64,000 nucleotides of DNA from Dipteris shenzhenensis (lineage: Eukaryota; Polypodiophyta; Polypodiopsida; Gleicheniales), in the NCBI GenBank assembly GCA_047967505.1, contig CM106538.1; one strand, given 5' to 3'. This document shows, in pieces, positions 23,520-34,398 of this stretch. The notes under the pieces are model-generated. The model had not been told where the DNA came from. It ran no database searches and saw only the letters and a program-made list of their open reading frames with translations. Position 1 is the stretch's first letter; every line of letters starts with the position of its first letter. The position numbers and the translations under genes are program-made.

Positions 23520-24294
23520 TGATCTCAATGACAATGTGTCATTATTTCATGCAACTCTTTTGTGATTGTGTTGTCAACTTTAGTGATGTATGATGTGCAA
23601 TAGCTCGCTGCTGCGTAAGGGTCTAGTATGAATTGTGCTTTTGTATTTGCTTGCCAAAGAGGTGTTGCATGTTTGTTGAAGCAATTTGTCCATATGCTAT
23701 GCAGTGGTCTTTTCAAGAAAAGAGTGGGTCTTCATAAGCTACTTTGAAGGCATTTTATAAATTGTTCTTCACCTAAGTTAAGTTCTTCCAAGTACTATAT
23801 CAATGTGCGGTCATCTAAACTTGAGACAAGTTTAATGCTTGGTATATTTCTTGTAATGTTTTCATTATTTCTTTGCAATGATTTTTTAGTGGTGTAAGAA
23901 TTGTCCTTTTATTCATTGGTGGTAAAGGGTAATGAAATCGACATGTTTGTTGCTCATTCTTTTTGCAAGTGTAAGTGTGATGATGTGTTTGGATGTCATA
24001 GATAATAGGATCCAATATTTTTTCATCACAAGATATGTATTTGTCTATAAACTTTATCATTTGTTATGTTGTTGTAGCATAGAGTGTTTCTTATCCAAAA
24101 GAGTAGGTGATCATCAAGGATTCCTTGATTTTGGGCTTTTATGACCGAAAAAAAATCATCTACCTATTCGAACATCGTATCATAGGTTTTCAAGAGTATT
24201 CTCAGTGCTTGCGTCCGGTGATTGTAATAGCTTGCACATGTCATAGGGTCATTTCGTATAAGCTCATGCACATAAGTTTCTTTTGTGTCCTACT
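23520..24294 (-). pseudogene. Helentron Rep catalytic region (C-terminal part)
   Basis: Rolling-circle replication initiator segment. From 24294 down the frame gives 'VHELIRNDPMTCASYY', then 'VIKAQNQGILDDHLLFWI' (about 24150-24090), which aligns with the family's 'E-Q-RG-PH-H-L-W'. The first His of the H-u-H metal site is Asp here (D-D-H). A frameshift leads to 'FIDKYISC', 'QTHHHTYTC' and 'CRFHYPLPP' (24060-23900), then 'ANTKAQFILDPYAAASYCTSYITK' split over 23650-23580. The latter holds the two-tyrosine Y-x-x-x-Y motif used to attach DNA ends. The domain continues from the block at 42021-42389 on the far side of the gypsy insertion. Confidence 0.72.
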
Positions 24295-24709
24295 TGTAAC
24301 AAGTAGAGATTAGACCCCAAAATCTACCTATTAGTAGAATTACAGCATCTTCAAGAATGCATTCAGAACTTTCGAAAGAGAACACATCAACTCAAAATCA
24401 AGTGCAACATAGTCGATTAAGGTAAACAACTGTATATTTATTGTATTGCAAAGGCTTCTATCACAACAGCATATATAGAATAGGCATAAAATTGGACAAA
24501 ACAGAGTCCAATCAACAACATCATATCTGCATTCGGAATACTGTATGACAAGTATATGAATCGAACAACTAACTTCCTACATATGGTAGTTGCTTACTAA
24601 CTTGCAAATGCGCCTCATCAGTGGTTGCACAACTAACTCCCATTAAGGTTTTCTATACATCTTATATCATTGTTGAAGATAAATAGTTCATAAATGTGTT
24701 TGAGCTACA
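24295..24709 (-). repeat. gypsy-1 3' LTR
   Basis: 415 bases. Read on the minus strand it begins TGTAGCTCAAACACATTT and ends CTTGTTACA. It is clearly homologous to 41618-42020, with many substitutions and indels, so the insertion is old. Confidence 0.85.
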
Positions 24710-24884
24710 CTCGCCCACACTGGCACACTCGGTGGAACAATTAGTTTTATGCCACAAAATTATTGAGACTCAAACCCGCTCATTTATCTACTGTAGTAGA
24801 TCTAGTACAATGGTCTACTGAGACTGAACTAATTGGAATTAATTCATGATCTTCATGCTGAACTCGCATAAACTACTCGTCATA

Positions 24885-25243
24885 CTAATCTTCCACTTGA
24901 TCTTCAAACTGTTCGTGTTCAAGTTGTACCTGTTTCTTTGGATCAATACTAGTCATGTCCTCATCTTTCTTTTGCACTACATTGAATATATCCTCCGAAT
25001 GGTGATTGAACATCAATGTATCCGGGTTTCGTCCAGTCAACTCATGAACAACTTTAAAAGATTGAAGTATCTCTTCTAGCTGTACTGACCCCTCTTGAAA
25101 TTCTTCCTTCAGCTCAACACGACTGCTACTTTGATTACTTGGCCTTGGTGCTATATCTTCAGGTACCTGCATAGACAAAAGGTTAGAAAAAATGTTGGCC
25201 GAATTAGTACCCTCAAGTGTTGCTGATGTCGCCTGGGACTGTT
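24885..25243 (-). pseudogene. gypsy-1 extra 3' ORF, C-terminal part
   Basis: Minus frame from the copia-D border (25243) to a TAG at 24885-24887, giving about 117 residues. It starts 'SQATSATLEG', continues with 'VELKEEFQEGSVQLEEIL' and 'VVHELTGRNPDTLMF', and ends 'FEDQVED'. It is charged and coiled-coil-like. With one copia-D target copy kept (AACAG on this strand) it joins in frame with the segment at 36437-36830. It is not gag, protease, RT, RNase H or integrase. An additional ORF between pol and the 3' LTR is known in some plant gypsy elements. I assign no function. Confidence 0.5.
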
Positions 25244-25500
25244 TGTTGAGAGTTCACGCTCAACATCATGTGATCATGTGTGCATAGCACCATCACGTGA
25301 TCATATGTGCATAGCACTAACCTTATAGAGTGCTATAAAGGAAAGGGTTAGATCCCCTAACCCTAACCCTAAAATGGTTTGTATATATTCTATTTTTTCA
25401 ACTAAATCTAGTGTACAGTTAGTCATTTGTGGTGTGCTCTCTAGCTGTGCCCTCTCTCCTCATCTTCACTCTTCTCCTCTCCCCTCTTCATATTTTGTCA
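25244..25500 (+). repeat. copia-D 5' LTR
   Basis: 257 bases, TGTTGAGAGTTCACG to TATTTTGTCA. It contains a TATA box (TATAAAG, 25334-25340) followed by three CCCTAA telomere-like units (about 25355-25374). It has 8 bases more than the right LTR, from an extra GATCATGT. Confidence 0.93.
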
Positions 25501-25513
25501 TGGTATCAGAGCT
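25501..25513 (+). other. copia-D primer-binding site
   Basis: TGGTATCAGAGCT directly abuts the LTR. It is the usual copia site for priming by initiator methionine tRNA. Confidence 0.92.
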
Positions 25514-27909
25514 CCCTTGCCTTCCGCTAAGGCATTGAGATTATTGTGAGTTCTCTTGAGTGTTCTCCGTCAGAGTTCACTTCCGGTGAGAGACTCCCAT
25601 CTACTTTCATAGAATTTCTATCATACAATTCCGTCCATGTGAGAGAGAGAGAGAGACTTCTGTTGATTGAGAGGACTTCCATTATGAGAAGAGAGAGACA
25701 GAACTATCTTTCCTGCAGAGAATTTGAGGCTGAGACAATTCCAACGGCGGCTCTTCCACAAACTTCTACAATCTTTGGCTACATCGACTATCGAGTCTAT
25801 CAAAGGGACTATATCCACCTCCTGCTTCTCAGCTGACACATATGGCTATAGCACTATAGCTAGCCGCATGCACAGCAAGGAACCAACTACTCTAGTGCAA
25901 CCGACTCTAGCCCTCGACTCCAGCCCTCAGCAACTCGTACGCGCCATACTCTGTTCTTCAAACCGAAGGCTGAATCCTACCTCCTCCCGTTTGTAGCAGC
26001 GACCTACACCTCTCCAACTATCTTTGTACCTAGCTGCCAACAACAATGAAGTCCCTATGACTTAGCAACCTAGCAGCTAGCTCTATGACCTATCCAGCAA
26101 CTAGTCAGCTGCAGCCTTGCAGCTTCAACGGGGACCGCTCTACCCACAGCTTCCACGCCCGCTCTGCACACCACCTTCTACTACAAGCAGTGACACAAGT
26201 GACATAAGCCTACCCAGCATTTGAGCAACCGCAACTGCATGCTTCATAGCACGAGCTCCCTCAATAGCTCTCCACGAAGCCATCGTTGAAGGAGGTGATG
26301 AATGTCCATCGATGGTTGGTAGGTCGAAGCATGCTACTTCTCTTCCGTTGAGACTGCTTTGAATTGTTTTGTGGTCACCGGCACTGGGCTTGAAAGAGCT
26401 GCACTATCCCTTGGAAGCGCTTATTGGAGACATAGCATTGGAAAGGTGCCGCTGTCCATATGAGGCGCAACCATTAACGGCGGACCTCCAAGGCATATGG
26501 CCTCTCCAGTGCTAGTGCATTGATCAATAGTGAAGCCAAGCTTTTGAGGCACATGTCTCCAGCGCAATGCTCTAGCACCACACAGCTAGCGAATAGTGGC
26601 TCCCGTATGCACCAGTAGCTCCATAGTCGTCTCCAATGGAAATGACGATGGAATCAGTAGATTCTGTCGAAATCTTCGAAAGATTTCGATCGCAATCCTA
26701 GCACCATGTGGTAGCAAGGGAGGATATCCCTTATCCTCAACCTCACCACACATTGAGGTGTGGTCAACCAAAGGACACGTGGTAGTCAATTGCCACATCA
26801 TCAATTTATCTCCAACTGCCACGTCAGACCTTATCTGCCATGTCACCCTTGCCAGCTCAGCAAGACACATCATCATCGACACTGACACATCAGCAGTCCA
26901 TGTCATCAAGCCACATCATCACTACCATGTCACCTCTACCACATCAGTAGTGCCACCTCAGCAGTCCAGTTAGCACTGACTCTCTGCAGGCACAGTCCCT
27001 TACCAGCCACACTGTGCACACACTGCATGTGCACACTCCTGCCACCTCAGCACAGAGCTTCACAGGCACACCTCTTGCTAGGCACAGTGCCACATCATCA
27101 TTGTATGTGACTCATAGTGACACATCATCATTGAGCACCATTTGCACTCCTTTTGCCCCTCCACCTAGATCAAGTCATATCTCTTGATCCAGGAAGAATT
27201 TGAGCGCGCTCCAAAAAAGAAAGTCTCTCGTTTTTTTGTGCTCTATGCGCTCGTTACATCATGCACACATTTTGGCGCAAGTTACACTCACATTTGAGCC
27301 TCGCCGATAAAACCACTTTCTTCATGCATATTTGCCTCTACATCGACGCATCTGACCCAGCACTTAAAAAGAACAAAAGAAAAGGAATTATTTGCTGTTC
27401 TTTTGTCGATCGACAGTTGGTTTAGATCTAGATCAGAGTAGACTAGATCGCCATAGAGGGGACGCTTTGAATTCCCCAAGTTGCCAATTTAAGCCATGCC
27501 CAAAATTCCCAACTAGTATCTACTCGGAGTCAGTCCATACGCTCACATCCGATTTCACATCATTACATTACCTGAAACCTTACATTCATCAGTTCAGTGA
27601 GCAGACTTCAGAGTTCAGAGGCATTGCAGATTGATTCAGTGGGCACATAGCATTTGATTTCACACACACATGCCACCATTGTAAAGCCTATTCGGCTATC
27701 TCATGGCATCATGCACATCATTTTAGCCTTGTAAAGCCTCTTGGCTATTCTCGGCATCATTGCCACAAGCCTTGTAATACAGATCAGATTTTATATACTG
27801 CAGTTCTATCTTCATCGATGGTTCAGAGATTTCACTTGGCATATTCAATGTATTTGCAGTTGATTCATACAAAGAACTTCATGACACTTTTGAGTACATT
27901 TCTTGCACC
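25514..27909 (+). other. copia-D untranslated leader
   Basis: About 2.4 kb between the PBS and the gag start, with no long frame in register. Between 26740 and 27140 the motif CACATCATCA / CACCTCAGCA is repeated many times in imperfect form. Open frames here (for example 26596-26973) reflect that repeat. Confidence 0.55.
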
Positions 27910-29012
27910 ATGTCGACTAGGAACCTCAATCTGGAGGCAAATGCTAAGTTAGACCACTCCAATTACGGTACATGGAAATACCGAATGGAGACCATTCTTG
28001 TGCTTTAGGACAAATGGGAGTATACCTAGACCATTGGCCGATCCAGTCACCAATAGCTCTACTCCATCTGTTCTCACAGCACCAGCAACGGGATCTACAT
28101 CTACATAAACAGTTTCCGCACCAGTAGAAGATCCTACCATTGCTCGAGCTTAAGCAGAGTGGGATAAGAAAGACAAGTATGCCTATCACCTGATCAAGCA
28201 GAATGTGCAAGATGTCATGCTAGGATAGCTCAACACAGTCAAGACATCAAAAGAAGCATGGGACATGTTCACAGCTCTCTACGAGTCCAAGAATACATCC
28301 ATGATTCTCACCTTGAGAAACCAGATCAACCAGAGTTTCCGCAACAGCAGTGAAACTGGTCATGCTTATGTACCCCGCATCAAAGACTACAACAATCAAC
28401 TTGCCGCAGTAGGAGAGACTATGAATCCCCCAGAAATGGTTCAAGTAATCTTGAATGGACTAGGAGAAGGATATGAGAATCTAGTCCAGAGTATTGCCAT
28501 CCAACGGCAAATTCCAACACTGGAAGAACTTTAGTCAGTTCTACTTAGTGAAGAACTCAGGACTCAGGCAATTCAAGCACGTAAAGGTCATTCTAATGAT
28601 CAGGCATTCACAGCTTCAGACAAAAGTAGAGGCAAAGGCAGAAACAAAGGTAGATCATACCAGAAAAGTGGTCATCATCAACAAAATCAAAGTCAGAATC
28701 AGCATCATCCTCAACAAAATCAGAATCAGCAAAGAGGGAATCATTCCAACCGAGGAAGATTTCAAGGACGAGGGAATGCATCCACCAATGTGTCAAACAT
28801 TCAATGCAACTACTGTCACAAGTTTGGACACTATGAAAGAGATTGCCGCAAGAAGCAGTACGACCAAGGCGGTCAATCCAACAGTAATCGAGGGAATTCC
28901 CGAGGAAGAGGAAATCATCATGGTGGACATTCTAGTCACAGTCATTTTGCAAATGAACATGAAAATATGTTTCTTGCAAGTGAGGAATTGCATCAGACTG
29001 ATACAATGCACC
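27910..29012 (+). pseudogene. copia-D gag
   Basis: Capsid/nucleocapsid part. ATG 27910 starts 'MSTRNLNLEANAKL' and 'NYGTWKYRME', the usual copia gag opening (UBN2-type). Then 'AWDMFTALYES', 'VILNGLGEGYENLV' and 'PTLEEL*SVLLSEEL' follow. A Gln/Asn/Gly-rich basic stretch leads to the CCHC knuckle 'CNYCHKFGHYERDC' (about 28804-28845). Stops occur in frame at 28006 and at about 28150, 28225 and 28532; most stand where Gln is expected. A frame continues to 29012, where the Mutator-like insertion cuts it after 'TDTMH'. Confidence 0.82.
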
Positions 29013-29066
29013 GAGGCAGTCGATAGAACGAGCGAGGAAAAGCGAGCGAGCTTTTCCACAATTTCC

Positions 29067-29260
<194 letters not shown>

Positions 29261-29296
29261 TGTATATATTCATGCATACAGTTTTGATTGATGGAG

Positions 29297-29673
29297 AAAA
29301 TAGGCATGAAAACCATCTAAATTGGCTCTTGCCGTTCGATTTGATATAGGACATGATCCCATTGGGATTTGTAAGTCCAAAGATACGGGGTCCTACTTTT
29401 AGGGCCTGAATTCCTAAAATAGGTAGCTTGTTAATGTGCTGCCTATTTCATGCATTTAGGCCTCAAAAGTAGGACCTCATTTGGTCCTACATGGGGTCCT
29501 ACTTTTGAGGCCTAAATGTATGAAATAGGCAGCGCATTGATGTGCTACCTATTTCAGGCATTCAAGCCCTAAAAGTAAGACCCCGTATCTTTGGAATTAC
29601 AAATCCAAATGGGGTCATGTCATACATCAAATCGAATGGCAAGAGCCAATTTAGATGTTTTCATGCCTATTTT
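29297..29673. repeat. Large inverted repeat (foldback) inside the MULE
   Basis: Arms of about 190 bases meet near 29487 with almost no spacer. The left runs from AAAATAGGCATGAAAACC inward, and the right ends GGTTTTCATGCCTATTTT-like in complement. The arms share GGGGTCCTACTTTT, AGGCCT and AAATAGG blocks, with scattered mismatches. Confidence 0.88.
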
Positions 29674-29797
29674 ATCTATTTAATAAAACTCTATGCATCA
29701 AATAATGTTGTTTATCAATTTTTGGCATACACACCCAAAATCAAGACCCCCATTGGAAAGAAAGGTAAGGAACACAAGTGCTTGTTCTTATGTTCAG

Positions 29798-29889
29798 GAG
29801 ACATTAAAAAAGAGGCCTAGTAGCCCAAAAATGGTAGCACATCAATGCACTATCATTTTTGGGTTGCCAGATCTCTTTTTTATTGTCTC
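29798..29889. repeat. Second foldback, about 42-bp arms
   Basis: GAGACATTAAAAAAGAGGCC (29798 on) pairs with the complement of the sequence ending TTTTTTATTGTCTC (29889). The loop region carries GGTAGCACATCAATGCAC. Confidence 0.8.
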
Positions 29890-30424
29890 ACGAGCATCCA
29901 TATGGAGGTTATTATACAATATAACTAAGAAGTAGTATTGAAGTAGTTCTACAATTTGGATGCATTAAGAGCATTCATATAGCAAGGAAGAATATAATAA
30001 TTGAATACATTTTTTTTTCAATACATATTGCTAGTGAGACTACTAAAAAGAGGCTCTACCCCTCATGATGTCTTTGGATACAGAATATGAGATTGCTTGA
30101 TGCTTGGATTGCAGCTGGAAACATTGCATGGGCAAAGCCACTATATGCCTCAAGTGTTGGAAATTGATGTATGGCTCAAGTGCTAGAATGTGCAAATCAT
30201 GGCCAAAATCAAGACCCCTTAGAGATTCCATGAGGGCTATCCTTTTACTACTACACACATCACCTTTAGTCGAGGGCAGAACCATTCGTCATCACAGGCA
30301 GTAAGTTCATGGGACCCCATCCCATGATCTAAGGCATTATTCAAAGACAAAGTATTTCTGACCATTCTCGAATCGAGTTTGCCAATTCCTAATCTAATTG
30401 ATTTCATTTACTAGACTTGTAATG

Positions 30425-30545
30425 CTTGCAAAGCCCTTGCTTAAGCTTGAATGAGCCTCTTGATTTTGGGGGTATAATGGTCAAAAATGGCTTAACACGC
30501 CCAAAATCAAGAGGCTCATTCAAGCTTAAGCAAGGGCTTTGCAAG
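30425..30545. repeat. Third foldback, perfect 46-bp arms
   Basis: 30425-30470 and 30500-30545 are exact reverse complements (arm begins CTTGCAAAGCCCTTGCTTAA), with a 29-base spacer. The perfect match means the structure is recent or kept by gene conversion. RNA from it would form a 46-bp duplex. Confidence 0.93.
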
Positions 30546-30659
30546 TCTTGTTTTTGGGTGGCAAAAGCACAAAAAATGACAGCGCATTAATGTGTTGCCA
30601 TTCTTATGCTTCTCCCCTCCAAAAATAAGACCCCCAAGTTATTCATTAGAGACACCAAA

Positions 30660-30900
30660 ATGAGGAGAAGGATGACGTGAGGAGTAGAGGAGCTGGCCAA
30701 TGAGGGGAGGGACAGCCGTGGAATTGCCAGCAACAAGCATGATGCAAGGAGGCGAGAAGGCAAAGAAGCAAGGAGGTGAGGAGGTGAGGAAGCAAGGAGG
30801 CGAGGAGGCACGAGGCAGTCTTGAAGGGCAACAAGAGGGTGGAGGTGGCCAAAATAGTAAGCAAGAAAGGGAGAGATGGAGATTGCTTGCAGGAAATGCT
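30660..30900. repeat. GAGG/CAAGG purine repeat in the MULE
   Basis: Imperfect repeats of AAGCAAGGAGGCGAGGAGG-type units. The 97-codon plus frame and its minus counterparts follow from the bias and are not genes. Confidence 0.6.
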
Positions 30901-30989
30901 TGGATTAATGCTACAAATGCCATTTTTTTGTGTGTGTTTTGTAGCATGAAATTTTTATGGCATTTTTCTCTTAAAAAATACAACATTTT

Positions 30990-32900
30990 GTGATTAATTG
31001 TGCTACAAACAACTCAAGCCATAAAGCACCATGGATTAGTACAACAATATACATCACAAATGGATGCATATACTCATATACATCACCGATGGATGCATAC
31101 ACTTATACTCACATCAATTTCCAATATTGTATTAGATGGACCCTTAGCATATATGTGTGCATAGAAGACCATCTCCTACATTGATCCCCGATTTCATAGT
31201 TAAATTATTCCCTTTCTCACATTCTAACATGTGAAGATATAATGTACATGCATTATGGGCACATTATATTGCAGTTTATGACTAACTTTTTTTATGAATG
31301 CATGATACTTGTATATGGTCAAAGAAGGTATATTATCATTTTTGAATGACAACATTACTTTATGCTCCATTTTATCCTATATTAGAAACTATGATCACTA
31401 GATATTACATAAATGTATTGCTCCATTATATCCTATACTAAAAACTATTTTGACCCAAATACATAATGCCAATTGAGGTTAGTACTTATGACAAGTGATG
31501 AAAACAATCTACTGGTATGAATGAGATCTTGTAAATTTTGGATATATAGTATGGGTACTATGTTGATTGAGCTATTTTTCTAAGGGAATATTTTCAACTT
31601 AATTACTAAATACATACTTACAATGGTGACCTGATTCCCATCTATATGTATAATCAAGTTTTACTTTGTGTTTAAAAAAAAACTTTTGCATAAGGTTAAA
31701 ATTCGAATAGTATTTATATTTGTTTAAGACTACCCATTGAGCTAGCTCCTATCCTTATATTGAACATGATAATGTTCATAAAGATTTTATGAATACAAAT
31801 AGATAACATTGGCTCTCTTTTTAGTGGTTGGGAATGAACCCTAAAAATACCCTAAAACGACTATGTATTCCCTTATTTGTAGCATGGAAGTGATCATGGT
31901 AGAGTGGCATAATCCCTATTTTGCTTTTTTCATAGGTTCTTTTGCTACTCATGGTTGGCGGATAACCACGGCATAGATCCGAATAGATATTTGGTTTTTT
32001 GCTTCAACTTGCTTGAATAGACTTTCCTTGATGATTGTTCGATTGTGCATGATGAGTGGTCACTGGCTTAATTGATGCATTAAGTGCAATGTTTTCCTTA
32101 AAGTTTTTCATACTACAGGATACGAGTTTGCTTATAGGGGTGGAAATAGAAGCTTGTTAACACCTAGTGCATATTTTCCATTAGATGCAACAGGATACTA
32201 GTTACAGAGTGTCTTTGCCAATTATTTCACTTGAATCATGCTCCTCTTATGCTTGATTTTGTGGTCACATATTGAGTTTAACATAATAGTCTATAGGATA
32301 CTAGATGAGCACTCAACATAGTGGTTAGATGCATTCATTTCTAGTTCTGATAGAACTATCATTCAGACATTGGTCATAATAGAATTATGGAGGGCTAAAA
32401 TCCTTTTTTGGCTCCCTAAGTTTTTTAAAGCATGGTATTGTCCAGATTACATAGGTATTTTCACTAAGCAAAATTAATCCTTATGATGAAAATGTGTTTT
32501 TTTTCTTTTGACATAGTTAGTTCTGTTTCCATGTTTTTGGATCGAATGTATGGATGATCTTCTACAAGCATAAAAGACATGATATGTATATGTAGCACAT
32601 GATCATGTTTACATATTTTCAGTCATATACTCTACCTTGTGATCTATCATTATCTTGCTATGTGGATGTTCAATCTGAGTAGTGTTTGCTTTTTTTATCG
32701 CAAATTTTATGTATTTTTGTGTCTCTACCTCTCCACAACGACTCAAATGTGGCAGTATGGGGATGAAAGAGAAGTTAATTAAGAGTTTCAGGCATGCCTT
32801 CATTGTTGGAATATGTTTAATTTGCTTATGATCACATCAATTGTTCCAATGATATTGAGAGGAATAAGATGCTGGATGAGGTTCTCGCTCGCTTGAAACC
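30990..32900. other. MULE interior, no gene recognised
   Basis: AT-rich sequence with only short frames. No MULE transposase, SWIM zinc finger or captured exon was recognised by eye. Confidence 0.5.
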
Positions 32901-32973
32901 TATTTAATCTTGCTTGCCTGTTTGGGGTTGCTCGCTTTTCTTTGCTCGCTTTTTGGTAATCCTCCAATGCACC

Positions 32974-34350
32974 TAGACACTGATTTCAATCCCAAAGAGG
33001 ATTACAATTATCAAGTCGACCAAGTGGAACAGGATCCTTGGTACATTGATAGCGGTGCATCATCTCATATGACAAATCATTAGGAATGGTTCACAGAGAT
33101 GAAACCATTAGAAGGTCAGAAGAATGTCATCTACACAGCAGACAATACACCGAATCCAGTTCAAGGGACAGGTGTTATCCCTATGAACAATTTCACTGGT
33201 ACAAAAGGATTAGTCAAAGATGTGCTCTATGTTTCGAAGCTTAGCAAGAACCTTTTGTCAGTAGGTCAAATGACGGAACACAACTACAAAGTCATCTTCG
33301 ACGGTGATGAATGCACTATCGGAGACAAATCTAAAAGATGTCAGGTAGTAGCAAAAGGTGTCAAGGAAGGAGCTTATACAGAATGCTCGCTACAGTACCA
33401 GATAAGCATGCCATGTTAGCTCAAATGCAACAGATGCCACTATCTACATAAGAGATATGGTCATGTCAACTTCAAGTACTTGTTAGATCTAAGGAATTAG
33501 AATATGGCAATTGGGACTCCGAAGCTATAATTTCTTGGCAAAGTTTGTGAAGCATGCTGCTTCCACAAACAAAAGCAAACCAACTTTGTTACAAGTACTT
33601 CTCGTGCACGAGGTATTCTTGATTTGGTACATACAGATGTATGGGGTTATGCCTAGACCCGCAGCATCAATGGTTCACTTTATTACTTGACCTTCATCGA
33701 TGACTACAGCAGATATTGTTGGGTCTACTTTTTGAAAGAGAAATCTGAAGTGTTTTCCAGATTTCAAGAATTCAAAGCCATGGTAGAAAACCAGACAGGT
33801 AGAAAGATCAAGGTCATGAGATTAGACAGAGGAGGTGAATACATGTCTTCAGCATTCATGAACTTTTGCAAAAATCATGGCATACGAAGACAATTCACAA
33901 TGTGCAGATACTCCTCAGCAGAATGCAATAGCTGAAAGGAAGAATGGGACTTTAGCAGAGAGTGCTAGAGCAATGCCTAGTGAAAAGAATCTTCTGAATC
34001 AGTATTGGGTAGAAGCAATAGCTATAGCAAACCACTTGCTTAATCGGCTTCCTACCGAACCGATACAGGAACCGATACAGGGTATGACTCCCTATGAAGC
34101 ATTCACTGGACACAAGCCATGCATTGGGCATCTCTGCATATTTGGTTGCATAGCATATGCCCACATACATGATGATCATCGCAGGAAATTGGATGCGAAG
34201 TCATGCAAATGCATCATGGTTGGCTACAGTGAAGAAAGCAATGCATACAAATTGTATGATCCCATCAACCACAAAGTCATTATCTCCAGAGATGTAATCT
34301 TTGATGAGGAATCAGAATGGAAAACCTCACCTACATAGGAGATAGAAGCA
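32974..34350 (+). pseudogene. copia-D protease and integrase
   Basis: Continues the frame after the Mutator-like insertion. 'WYIDSGASSHMTNH' (about 33040-33083) is the aspartic protease site D-S-G-A, followed by a TAG at an expected Gln. 'LSKNLLSVGQM' precedes a decayed pre-integrase zinc region (33420-33660, stops). The integrase core shows '[15 protein letters not shown]' (about 33690), 'MRLDRGGEY' (about 33820) and 'AIAERKNG' (about 33930), giving the D, D and E of the catalytic triad. A frameshift lies near 33900. The end has 'PYEAFTGHKP', 'IFGCIAYAHI' and 'RDVIFDEESEW', the usual copia integrase tail. Stops show it is dead. Confidence 0.85.
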
Positions 34351-34398
34351 TCGACTTCACAGTCATCTACAAAATAGGTTGATGAAGAAGAGCAAGAA

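Noticed and set aside
26596-26973. 125-codon plus frame in the copia-D leader.
   Set aside because: It follows imperfect CACATCATCA repeats and has no domain; the matching minus frame is equally open.
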